Positions 20,566-28,932 of a DNA stretch of 64,000 bases are shown one piece after another. The notes beneath the pieces are model-generated. The model searched no databases and was not told the origin of the DNA. It worked only from the letters and a program-made list of their open reading frames with translations. Source of the DNA: Pseudoalteromonas tunicata (GTDB taxonomy: Bacteria; Pseudomonadota; Gammaproteobacteria; Enterobacterales; Alteromonadaceae); assembly GCF_002310815.1 (NCBI RefSeq), contig NZ_CP011032.1, positions 3,326,001 to 3,390,000 of the forward strand. Reading direction: 5' to 3'. Both the position numbers and the translations under genes were made by a program. Numbering within the stretch: position 1 is the first letter of the stretch; each line of letters starts with the position of its first letter.

Positions 20566-22194
20566 TCAGTCTAAATATTTCTGTAAGTATTTTTTAAAAA
20601 TAGGATCTGTTTGCGCCAATTCTTTTTGCTCAGCCAAAATACTCTGCAAAATGTCCTCAGATGTAAGCGGGTTTGCTAATACCACTCTAAATACCACTGT
20701 GGGTAATTTTTGGTACTGTACCGGTGTCAATCGCGTACGAGAAACAAACGAGCGGCCAGATTCACGTTGACGTTTTTGCATGCTGGCTGTAAAACGATTC
20801 AAGGCAATATAAATATCCATTCGCGTTTCTTCATCGGCTGTTTTAAGCAGCGCTTGAATTTTTGCTGGCACATATCGATACGTAAGCAAACATAACTCAG
20901 GTTCTGAAATTAATTCAAAATCCGGATCAGCTTTAATTAAATCAGCAAAATAGCGCGCTTTTTTAAGACTTTTATCAATGAGCATTTCATAGCCTTTACG
21001 GCTAATCACATTTAAACAAGCATGCACTAACATCGCCATACCAGGACGACTGCCTTCCAATGTATGGCTACCTAAATCTTTAGAACCTTTACGTAAAATA
21101 TACTCCGCATGGTGTTCTATCGCATTTGAGGCTTCAGGGTCTTTAAATAACACGATACCAGCCCCCATTGGCACATACATTTGTTTATGTGCATCAATGG
21201 TAATTGAGTCAGCTCGCTCTACTCCCGCTAATAAGTAACGTGAGTTATTCGACAATAACGTTGCGCCACCCCAAGCGGCATCAATATGAAAATGACAATT
21301 AAGTTCTTGGGCTAAATCAGCCATGTCATTTAATGGATCGATATTACCAGTTTCGGTTGTACCCGCCACTCCCACTATCGCCATCACTTTGATGCCTTTT
21401 GCTGCGAGTTCTTGCGCTTTTAACCGCATTGCCGCAACGTTTACTTTGTTATTTTCATCGGTTTCAATGGCAACAAAGTTTTTACGACCAATACCTAATA
21501 CATCAGCGGCTTTTCCTAATGAATAATGTCCACGTTCAGACACCAACACAGCCAACCCTTTGTAGCCATAATGCAGCATTGCAGCGATTAAACCATCGCT
21601 AGCAATTCCATTAAAATCACCATCCGCTTTTAATAAACGGTTACGGGCAATCCATAAGGCTGAGATATTCGCAACAGTCCCACCTGAACAAAATGCACCA
21701 AGCGCATTTTTAGCACTGTGCATCCACTTTTGATAAAAACCTTCATTTTGGCCATATACCAAATGATGCATCATCCCTAAAACTTGACGCTCAAGTGGCG
21801 TAAATGCTTTTGAGGTTTCGATTTTTACTAAATTTTGATTAAGCCCAACCATTAATTTTGATAGCGGCAAAACAAAATGAGGCAGCGCTGAAGTCATATG
21901 ACCAATAAAGCTTGGCGCAGCCGTATGCACTGAATGGGCGACTAATTGTTCCATGATCTGCTGCGCATGATCAGAAACAAATGTAGGTTCTTCAGGGATC
22001 TGTGCTAATTGGAAATCTTTTTCAATTTCATGTAATGGTTTTTCTATAGCCGCAATATTTTCATTCAGAAAGCCTGCTAAATTACTCGATATTTCTCGCT
22101 CAATTCTCGCTAATGTAGAACCAGGCGCTTCCGGTACGGTAAAAATACGCATTAAGCTTTCTTCTGAGGCGACGGCATAACGCTTTGTTTCCAT
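20566..22194 (-). CDS. panP: PLP-dependent aspartate 1-decarboxylase PanP
   Basis: The 542-residue group II decarboxylase has the PLP lysine (K337) in DAHKQMYVPMG, the PLP-binding aspartate in HIDAAWGG (D305), and CSGGTVANISALW. The N-terminus (LMRIFTVPEAPGSTLARIE) and the stretch SFIGHMTSALPHFVLPLSKLM match the PanP family of Vibrio and Pseudoalteromonas. That family makes beta-alanine from aspartate for coenzyme A in organisms lacking pyruvoyl-type PanD. I start at ATG 22194; an upstream TTG is open but has no ribosome site. It has its own promoter, divergent from the EAL gene. Confidence 0.9.
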   Translation of the reverse strand: METKRYAVASEESLMRIFTVPEAPGSTLARIEREISSNLAGFLNENIAAIEKPLHEIEKDFQLAQIPEEPTFVSDHAQQIMEQLVAHSVHTAAPSFIGHMTSALPHFVLPLSKLMVGLNQNLVKIETSKAFTPLERQVLGMMHHLVYGQNEGFYQKWMHSAKNALGAFCSGGTVANISALWIARNRLLKADGDFNGIASDGLIAAMLHYGYKGLAVLVSERGHYSLGKAADVLGIGRKNFVAIETDENNKVNVAAMRLKAQELAAKGIKVMAIVGVAGTTETGNIDPLNDMADLAQELNCHFHIDAAWGGATLLSNNSRYLLAGVERADSITIDAHKQMYVPMGAGIVLFKDPEASNAIEHHAEYILRKGSKDLGSHTLEGSRPGMAMLVHACLNVISRKGYEMLIDKSLKKARYFADLIKADPDFELISEPELCLLTYRYVPAKIQALLKTADEETRMDIYIALNRFTASMQKRQRESGRSFVSRTRLTPVQYQKLPTVVFRVVLANPLTSEDILQSILAEQKELAQTDPIFKKYLQKYLD

Positions 22195-22532
22195 CTTTAC
22201 TACCCAGTGACCCAAAATATAAACTTTTGGATTGCCAAACAAATTGCCGCTAACTGTAATAGATATGACATGAAAAGTCTTCTTTTATACCAAAAAAGGC
22301 CATTTCGGCTAAATGGTGTAACGCTAAGAGTGCCATTAATCAGCAAAATCAATTTTAGTAAGGTTCTGTTTTTATTTAATAAAGTAATTTAAAGATCGTA
22401 ATAGCTTTGAGTATAAAATTTACAGGTACAACAATGTTCTCAGATAAAAAGCCGTTGGCAATATTGAATAACACAGTTATGCTGCTTTTTTGTTCCTAAA
22501 TGCTCTTTATTATTGTATTGCAAAGGTTTTAG
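22195..22532. other. Divergent intergenic region between panP and the EAL gene
   Basis: 338 bases that should hold both promoters. I see a short inverted repeat, CCATTT-5-AAATGG (22300-22316), and an AAAGG ribosome site at the right edge. A 61-codon frame on the plus strand has no ribosome site and looks random. Nothing else is supported. Confidence 0.5.
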
Positions 22533-24422
22533 ATGACACATCGTTCTGCACATTTTGGTTGGTTAATTACTGGTTTTTTCACTTTTATTGTTAGTTTAAG
22601 CGGTTATGTATATTACAGTTATCAGCATACCTATAATGAAATAATGAGTGCGGTCGACAATAAGCTATTAGATGCTGCGCTGAGTGTGCAATATATTTTA
22701 GGCGATGATTATCATGATAACATTCGCGATAGCTCACACATCAGCCGTAAAGATTACCTTATCAAAAGTAAGCAGTTATCCGATTTTTCCAAACAACTCG
22801 GTTTAGAGTACGTCTATGCGATGATGCTTCAAGATGGCAAAGTACACTTCACCGCATCAAGCTATACCGATAAAGACATTGAACAACAAAAAATCACCTA
22901 TTTCTATGATGCCTATCCAGAAGCAACTAAAACAAATCGAGCGGCATTTTTCTCAACAGAACCTGTATTTGAATATTCAAGCGATCAATGGGGTAACTTT
23001 AAAACCATTTTTATTCCGTTTACTGCTAAAGATGGCCAGGTTTATCTGACTGGTGCAGATATCACCATTGCGGATTTAGATGAGCGCCTAACAGCGAGTG
23101 TTAGCCAAGCCATTATCACTAGCTGCTTTTTCTTTTTTATCGCGGTATTAGTCGCAGCTATTTATATTCATTTGGTCAAACGCAGTTTGGGTACAGATAG
23201 CGCGACGGGTTTTCCCAACCATATCGCATTAGAAAATGAACTACGCAGTAATAAACAACTGCACTTAGTAATGGCAATTATTTGGGTAAACGACCTTGAA
23301 GATATCAATAGCTTTTACGGCAGCCCAATAGGTGACAGAGTCATGAAGCGGCTAATGACGCGTTTAGCTGAACTGTCGCAAAACCAGTATAAAATTTATC
23401 GCCTCTCAACAAATAAAATCGCTTTAATTGGCAATCAACTAGAACACGTTGATCAGCTAGAAGCGCTGATCACACAATTTAATCTCAATACCCCAGTGCT
23501 CAAAGATCCCTTTATTTATGTCACGCTTTGCTCGGGCATTGCACAAGGCAATAAAGAGTTACTGGTAGAAAATGCCCATATTGCAGCAGCGCAAGCCAAA
23601 CAAAGTCGCGATTGCATCGTACGTTATAGCGATTCAATGCATAAAGTAAAAAGCCAATATTTACATAATGTCAAAATTGCCAAAGAAGTACGCGAAGCAT
23701 TTAGTAACCAATTATTAGTGCCTTATTTTCAGCCGGTAATGTGTTTAATTAACAATAAAGTGAGCCAATACGAGTGCTTGGCTCGAATTAAAAGTTTTAA
23801 TAACACCATTTTAGAACCTAATGATTTTTTAACCGTGGTTAATCGCAGTCGTATGGATGGGCAACTAACCCGTTTAATGTTCAGTCAATGTGCTGAATTA
23901 TTTAGACGTACTCAAATTCATTGGAGTATCAACTTAACCGCACAAGATATGCTTGATCCTAGCTTGGCTTGTTATTTAGAAGATGAGCTAAAACGCTATC
24001 CAAATCCTAGCCATATTACCTTTGAACTACTTGAAACTGAAGCTATTGCTAATTTTTCGGAAGTTAAAGCCTTTATTGATTTAGTGCGCGCCAAAGGTGT
24101 AAAAGTCATCATTGATGACTTTGGCACGGGCTATTCTAATATCTCTAACATCCTAAAACTCAATGTTGATGGCATTAAACTCGATGGCTCATTAGTAAAA
24201 CAAATCGCTACCGATCACGATGTATTTTTGTTTATTGAACATATTGCCAGCTTTACCAAACAGGTGAATTTGCAATTAATTGCAGAAGCGGTCGAAAACA
24301 AAATGATTTTAGATACCTTGGTTAAAGCGGGGGTGAGATTAGTGCAAGGTTATTATTTTGCCGAGCCAAGCGCGGTGGCGCCCAAAGATACTCATGTTAA
24401 AGAAGTTGAAACAACTCATTAA
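22533..24422 (+). CDS. Membrane c-di-GMP phosphodiesterase with degenerate GGDEF and EAL domains
   Basis: The 629-residue protein has a membrane helix (about 9-29), a periplasmic sensor (about 30-190, Cache-like), a second helix (about 193-213), a GGDEF-like domain (about 220-365) and an EAL domain (about 380-615). The cyclase signature is lost: RLSTNKIALI stands where RLGGDEF is expected, so no cyclase activity is likely. The EAL motif reads ECL (414-416) but keeps the metal-binding glutamate. N467, E498, DDFGTGY at 528-534, K549 and E585 are present, so phosphodiesterase activity is likely. AAAGG stands six bases before the ATG. The gene is monocistronic, ended by a strong terminator. Confidence 0.92.
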   Translation: MTHRSAHFGWLITGFFTFIVSLSGYVYYSYQHTYNEIMSAVDNKLLDAALSVQYILGDDYHDNIRDSSHISRKDYLIKSKQLSDFSKQLGLEYVYAMMLQDGKVHFTASSYTDKDIEQQKITYFYDAYPEATKTNRAAFFSTEPVFEYSSDQWGNFKTIFIPFTAKDGQVYLTGADITIADLDERLTASVSQAIITSCFFFFIAVLVAAIYIHLVKRSLGTDSATGFPNHIALENELRSNKQLHLVMAIIWVNDLEDINSFYGSPIGDRVMKRLMTRLAELSQNQYKIYRLSTNKIALIGNQLEHVDQLEALITQFNLNTPVLKDPFIYVTLCSGIAQGNKELLVENAHIAAAQAKQSRDCIVRYSDSMHKVKSQYLHNVKIAKEVREAFSNQLLVPYFQPVMCLINNKVSQYECLARIKSFNNTILEPNDFLTVVNRSRMDGQLTRLMFSQCAELFRRTQIHWSINLTAQDMLDPSLACYLEDELKRYPNPSHITFELLETEAIANFSEVKAFIDLVRAKGVKVIIDDFGTGYSNISNILKLNVDGIKLDGSLVKQIATDHDVFLFIEHIASFTKQVNLQLIAEAVENKMILDTLVKAGVRLVQGYYFAEPSAVAPKDTHVKEVETTH

Positions 24423-24460
24423 AAAAGGCACTTCAAACAACAGTTTGAAGTGCCTTTTTT
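24421..24460. terminator. Bidirectional intrinsic terminator
   Basis: Perfect 18-base arms (24421-24438 and 24443-24460) surround the loop AACA, with A and T runs at the ends. It overlaps the stop codon of the EAL gene and also serves the convergent methyltransferase operon. Confidence 0.9.
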
Positions 24461-24474
24461 ATATGTATCGACAC

Positions 24475-25143
24475 TTATAAATCAATCACTAAGCGATAAC
24501 TTTGCTGGCCGCTAGCCCAATATTTTCGCTCAAAAGGCGTAATTGACTGTTCAGCTTGATACAAACTCACTTTGGTTGAACGCCCAGTTAACGCAAGCGC
24601 TTGGGCAAATTCTTGCACATAAATCTGCCAATTACTGCGCACTTCTAAACGACCACCAATCGCCACTATGGTTGGAAAAATAGCAGCGCCATGCCAGCGA
24701 CGTTGTAGATGTTTGCTTTTAGGCCAAGGGTTTGGATAAAACAAATAATGATGACTTGGCTGCCAATTGGCTTGCTCTACTAGGCGCCAAAAGTCATTTA
24801 AATCAGCTTGCACCAAGATATATTGACCTGCATCCGATTGTTTATATTCAACATCATGTTTATCTAAACGATGGGCCGATTTATCAATACCAATGACCAA
24901 TGCATCTGGATGAAGCTTCGCTAAATTAGCTGTGCTTTCGCCTACACCGCAACAGGAATCTAAAATAATTGGGCCATTAAATGCCTGCACCTTCTCATTA
25001 ACTTCATCAAATGCAGCCTGGGTATGTGCTGCAATTGGTTTTTTAAACTCTGCTTTTAAATGACGCTGTACCACCTCATCGAGTTTCTCATGTATTCCAG
25101 TTTGATTGGTGGTAATACTTCGAGAATTCGCTTTTTCTATCAA
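24475..25143 (-). CDS. TrmB-like SAM-dependent methyltransferase
   Basis: The 222-residue protein has a Rossmann methyltransferase core (motif I ILDSCCGVGESTANLA, about 60-75) and a segment YPNPWPKSKHLQRRWHG that resembles the tRNA-contact motif PDPWxKxRHxKRR of tRNA m7G46 methyltransferase TrmB. The aspartate of that motif is asparagine here, and motif I differs from the usual EIGFGMG, so the substrate may not be G46 of tRNA. It is the last gene of the mpl-ubiX-yadG-yadH operon and overlaps yadH by 4 bases. A true trmB may exist elsewhere in the genome; I cannot see it. Confidence 0.75.
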   Translation of the reverse strand: MIEKANSRSITTNQTGIHEKLDEVVQRHLKAEFKKPIAAHTQAAFDEVNEKVQAFNGPIILDSCCGVGESTANLAKLHPDALVIGIDKSAHRLDKHDVEYKQSDAGQYILVQADLNDFWRLVEQANWQPSHHYLFYPNPWPKSKHLQRRWHGAAIFPTIVAIGGRLEVRSNWQIYVQEFAQALALTGRSTKVSLYQAEQSITPFERKYWASGQQSYRLVIDL

Positions 25144-25907
25144 TGTCTTAACCCCACACCTTTTTTAATCAAGCTAAGTGCTGTATAAAATAAAATCACA
25201 ATAAAACCGACTAATACACCTAAAGCCACGTTCAAATCGACATCACTGACGCCTAAAAAGCCAAAACGAAACGCATTTACCATATAAATAATTGGGTTGA
25301 TTTGCGATACGGTTTGCCATACATCGGGCAGTAAAGTAATGGAATAAAAAACACCACCTAAATAAGTGAGCGGCGTTAAAATAAACGTTGGAATAATACT
25401 AATATCATCAAAACTATTGGCATATATAGCATTGATCAAACCACCGAGTGAAAAAACCGCAGAAGTTAGCATCACAGTAAAAATAATAACAGCTAAGTTA
25501 TGAATTTGAATATCAACAAAAAAGAGTGATACTAAGGTCACAATTAACCCCACCAGCATACCACGTGCCATACCACCACCTACATAGCCTAGTACTATGA
25601 TGTAATTAGGCACTGGCGCAATTAGCAACTCTTCTATATTTTTTTGAAATTTAGTCGAATAAAAACTAGAAGCCACATTCGAATAAGAATTTGTGATCAC
25701 CGACATCATAATTAAGCCCGGCACAATAAATTCCATATAGCTAAAGCCGCCCATTTCACCAATACGCGAACCAATTAAGTTACCAAAAATAACGAAGTAC
25801 AAGGTCATGGTAATGGCTGGCGGGACCAACGTTTGGATCCAAATTCTTAAAAAGCGAATACATTCGCGGATCCAAATACTTTTTAGAGCGATAAAATAGT
25901 TCGGCAT
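25140..25907 (-). CDS. yadH: ABC-2 type transporter permease YadH
   Basis: The 255-residue protein has six predicted helices and closely follows E. coli YadH. Shared segments include MPNYFIALKSIWIRECIRF, TLVPPAITMTLYFVIFGNL and FDDISIIPTFILTPLTYLGG. With YadG it forms an ABC exporter whose substrate is not established. The start overlaps the yadG stop by one base (TAATG), so translation is coupled. Confidence 0.93.
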   Translation of the reverse strand: MPNYFIALKSIWIRECIRFLRIWIQTLVPPAITMTLYFVIFGNLIGSRIGEMGGFSYMEFIVPGLIMMSVITNSYSNVASSFYSTKFQKNIEELLIAPVPNYIIVLGYVGGGMARGMLVGLIVTLVSLFFVDIQIHNLAVIIFTVMLTSAVFSLGGLINAIYANSFDDISIIPTFILTPLTYLGGVFYSITLLPDVWQTVSQINPIIYMVNAFRFGFLGVSDVDLNVALGVLVGFIVILFYTALSLIKKGVGLRH

Positions 25908-26842
25908 TATTTTGCCCCCTTATTGGCTGCCACAGGTTGGTGTAGTAACCCAACAAACAGCTCTTCTAAACGATTCGCTTTATTGCGCATACTCAATACT
26001 TGCAGTCCTTGTGTACTTAACTGGGCAAAGACATCATTAAGCCCTTGGGATTTTTGCACCTCAACTTCGATACTGCGCTCATCAAGCACTTTGTAACCAT
26101 AACCGCTTAATTGCACATTAGCGGTGTCTGTCGCTAAATCTAACACAAAAGTTTCTTTATCTAATTTACTCAGCAAGCGCTTCATGCTGGTATTTTCAAC
26201 TATCACGCCTTTATCGATAATCGCGATGTTTTTACACAGTAACTCAGCTTCTTCTAAGTAGTGGGTTGTTAAAATAATCGTCACGCCCTGCTGGTTTATC
26301 TCTTGCAGAAACTCCCACATTGAACGGCGTAATTCAATATCAACACCCGCTGTTGGCTCGTCTAAAATTAACAGCTTTGGCTCGTGCATTAATGCCCGCG
26401 CAATCATTAAACGACGTTTCATGCCACCTGATAATGAACGCGCTTGATGGTCTTTTTTATCAATCAAGCCTAATTTTGCTAAGTACTTGTCGGCGCGAAG
26501 GTAAGCCTCTTTGCGAGGCACACCATAATAACCGGCTTGATTTACTAAAATTTGGCTTAAGGTTTCAAATTGGCTGAAATTAAACTCTTGTGGCACTAAT
26601 CCTAAACACGATTTGGCCGCATCTAGCTCTGTATCTAAGTCATAACCAAATACCGTCACTTGCCCTGCGGTTTTAGTGACTAACGATGAAATTACACCTA
26701 TGGTAGTCGATTTCCCCGCTCCATTTGGTCCAAGCAAAGCAAAAAAATCGCCTTTTTTTACTTCAAGATCAATCCCTTTTACAGCTTGGACGCCATTCTT
26801 ATAGGTCTTTTCTAATCCGCTAATACTTAATGCAATTGTCAT
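25907..26842 (-). CDS. yadG: ABC transporter ATP-binding protein YadG
   Basis: The 311-residue ATPase has Walker A (GPNGAGKST), signature (LSGGMKRRL), Walker B (LLILDEPTAGVD) and the switch histidine (TTHYLEEAE). The C-terminal segment VLSMRNKANRLEELFV matches the YadG family closely. I start at ATG 26842, where the codon shares a base with the ubiX stop (TAATG), rather than seven codons upstream. It energises the YadH permease. Confidence 0.94.
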   Translation of the reverse strand: MTIALSISGLEKTYKNGVQAVKGIDLEVKKGDFFALLGPNGAGKSTTIGVISSLVTKTAGQVTVFGYDLDTELDAAKSCLGLVPQEFNFSQFETLSQILVNQAGYYGVPRKEAYLRADKYLAKLGLIDKKDHQARSLSGGMKRRLMIARALMHEPKLLILDEPTAGVDIELRRSMWEFLQEINQQGVTIILTTHYLEEAELLCKNIAIIDKGVIVENTSMKRLLSKLDKETFVLDLATDTANVQLSGYGYKVLDERSIEVEVQKSQGLNDVFAQLSTQGLQVLSMRNKANRLEELFVGLLHQPVAANKGAK

Positions 26843-27462
26843 TATTGTTCCCCGTAGCCCCAACGTTGCATCAACTGATGCTCTATGCCAAGGTGATCTA
26901 AAATTCTTGCCACCATAAAATCCACAAGGTCATCAATACATTGCGGATTATGATAAAAACCGGGTGCAGCTGGCATAATCGTCACCCCCATACGTGCAAG
27001 TGTCAGCATATTAGCTAAATGGATTTCGCTAAATGGTGTTTCTCTTGGCACTAAAATAAGCTGGCCTTTTTCTTTAATCACCACATCCGCAGCACGTTCA
27101 AGTAAGTTATCCGATGCGCCAATGGCAATTGCCGATACGGTACCTGCGCTACACGGGCAAACCACCATCTTTTTCGGCGCCGCCGAGCCTGATGCCACGG
27201 GTGAAAACCAGTTTTCTTTACCAAATACTTTAAGTTGCGAGGGTGTAGCTAAAAAACGCTCACTTAATTGTGCGGAGGCTTTTTCTTCATTGGCAGACAG
27301 TTTTACGTTTGATTCAACATCTAATACCACACGGGCTGCCGAGCTTATCAAGACATATACCTGATAACCTTGCGCAATCAATACTTCGAGCAGCCTTAAA
27401 CCATAAGGTGCTCCTGATGCACCACTAAATGCTAAGGTGATGGTCGCTTTAAATTCGCTCAT
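26842..27462 (-). CDS. ubiX: Flavin prenyltransferase UbiX
   Basis: The 206-residue enzyme joins dimethylallyl phosphate to FMN to make prenylated FMN, the cofactor of the UbiD decarboxylase in ubiquinone synthesis. It shows the N-terminal FMN-binding [20 protein letters not shown], the central [29 protein letters not shown], and [17 protein letters not shown]. The gene lies 38 bases after mpl and is coupled to yadG. Confidence 0.96.
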   Translation of the reverse strand: MSEFKATITLAFSGASGAPYGLRLLEVLIAQGYQVYVLISSAARVVLDVESNVKLSANEEKASAQLSERFLATPSQLKVFGKENWFSPVASGSAAPKKMVVCPCSAGTVSAIAIGASDNLLERAADVVIKEKGQLILVPRETPFSEIHLANMLTLARMGVTIMPAAPGFYHNPQCIDDLVDFMVARILDHLGIEHQLMQRWGYGEQ

Positions 27463-27500
27463 GGTCGTTACCTTAAATTAATAGTGAAGGTTATACGCAA

Positions 27501-28850
27501 CTAATTGTATTTAGATTGCAGTGCCTTAATTATTTTTTCATGAATGCCCTCAAAGCCACCATTACTCATGATCAAGATTTGGTCACCCTTATCAGCCTTT
27601 GCCACTACATCACTCACAATAGCAGCTACATCGTCATAACATTGTGCGCCAGCATCTTGCGCCGCTTGTTGCAAAGACCAATCTAGTTGTTTTGGTTCAA
27701 ATACATACACTTCATCAGCGCCAGCAAGCGAATCGAGTAACGTTGTTTTATGTACCCCCATTTTCATGGTGTTTGAACGCGGCTCTAAAATAGCATGAAT
27801 TTTTTGCAAACCTACTTTAGCTCTAAGGCCGGCTAAAGTCGTTTTGATGGCGGTCGGATGGTGAGCAAAATCATCATAAACGCAAATATCTGCGATGTTG
27901 GCTTTAAGTTCCATGCGGCGTTTTGGCGAAATAAATTCAGCCAAAGCCTCAATCGATGACTCTACCGGAACCCCAACGTGGCGCGCGGCAGCAATGGCCA
28001 TCATCGCATTTTTTACATTGTGCTCCCCCATGGCTTGCCAGTTAACTTGGCCAAGAGTTTGGCCTGCTAATTTAACTAAAAATGCACTACTATCGGGATT
28101 GACTAACTCGTAACGCCAATCTTGGCCTAGTTGCTCGGTTTCGCTCCAGCAGCCTTGTGCTATTACGCGCTGCAGCGCAGCTTCGTCACTTGGATAAATT
28201 ACCTTACCATTTTGTGGCACAATGCGCATTAAGTGGTGAAATTGTCGCTCAATCGCTGCTAAATCAGCAAAAATATCCGCATGATCGAACTCAAGGTTAT
28301 TCATAATTAAAGTGCGTGGTAAGTAATGAACAAACTTACTGCGTTTATCAAAAAACGCGGTATCGTATTCATCGGCTTCAATCACAAAAAATGGCGTTTC
28401 ACCTAAACGGGCCGACAAACCAAAGTTTTGGACTATGCCACCAATTAAAAAACCCGGTTTTAAACCTGCATATTCTAAAATCCACGCGAGCATGCTCGCA
28501 GTGGTGGTCTTTCCGTGCGTACCAGCAACAGCCAGTACCCAACTGTTTTGTAATAAATTTTCTTTTAACCATTGTGGGCCTGAAGTATAAGGCAGACCAT
28601 TGGCTAACACATATTCAACACAAGGATTACCTCGACTCATCGCATTACCAATAACCACCATGTCGGGGCGAGGCTCTAATTGGCTTGGCTCATAGCCTTG
28701 GGTGAGTGTAATACCGAGCTCTTCAAGCTGAGTGCTCATTGGTGGATATACATTTAAATCCGACCCCGTCACGGTGTGGCCCAATGACTTGGCCAATGCA
28801 GCAATGCCACCCATAAAGGTGCCACAAATTCCTAAAATATGAATATGCAT
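27501..28850 (-). CDS. mpl: UDP-N-acetylmuramate:tripeptide ligase Mpl (murein recycling)
   Basis: The 449-residue Mur ligase reuses the murein tripeptide by attaching it to UDP-MurNAc. It has the N-terminal MHIHILGICGTFMGG nucleotide-binding segment, the ATP loop AGTHGKTTTA, and the Mur-ligase segments NLEFDHADIFAD and DDFAHHPTAI. Length matches E. coli Mpl (457). It heads the mpl-ubiX-yadG-yadH-methyltransferase operon, with a terminator for the preceding gene 27 bases upstream of its start. Confidence 0.97.
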   Translation of the reverse strand: MHIHILGICGTFMGGIAALAKSLGHTVTGSDLNVYPPMSTQLEELGITLTQGYEPSQLEPRPDMVVIGNAMSRGNPCVEYVLANGLPYTSGPQWLKENLLQNSWVLAVAGTHGKTTTASMLAWILEYAGLKPGFLIGGIVQNFGLSARLGETPFFVIEADEYDTAFFDKRSKFVHYLPRTLIMNNLEFDHADIFADLAAIERQFHHLMRIVPQNGKVIYPSDEAALQRVIAQGCWSETEQLGQDWRYELVNPDSSAFLVKLAGQTLGQVNWQAMGEHNVKNAMMAIAAARHVGVPVESSIEALAEFISPKRRMELKANIADICVYDDFAHHPTAIKTTLAGLRAKVGLQKIHAILEPRSNTMKMGVHKTTLLDSLAGADEVYVFEPKQLDWSLQQAAQDAGAQCYDDVAAIVSDVVAKADKGDQILIMSNGGFEGIHEKIIKALQSKYN

Positions 28851-28876
28851 TAAGAGTCTCTTAAAAAAGTCAAAAA

Positions 28877-28899
28877 AATACCTGACTAAGTCAGGTATT
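28877..28899 (-). terminator. Intrinsic terminator of the metalloprotease gene
   Basis: Perfect 10-base arms (AATACCTGAC and its complement) with a TAA loop are followed on the minus strand by seven T. It ends the metalloprotease transcript just before mpl. Confidence 0.88.
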
Positions 28900-28932
28900 G
28901 TATGATGCCAAAATTAGATTGATTTAGCACGG

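Noticed and set aside
22207..22392. 61-codon open frame in the panP/EAL divergent region
   Set aside because: It starts inside the panP control region and has no ribosome site; its composition looks like chance in AT-rich DNA.
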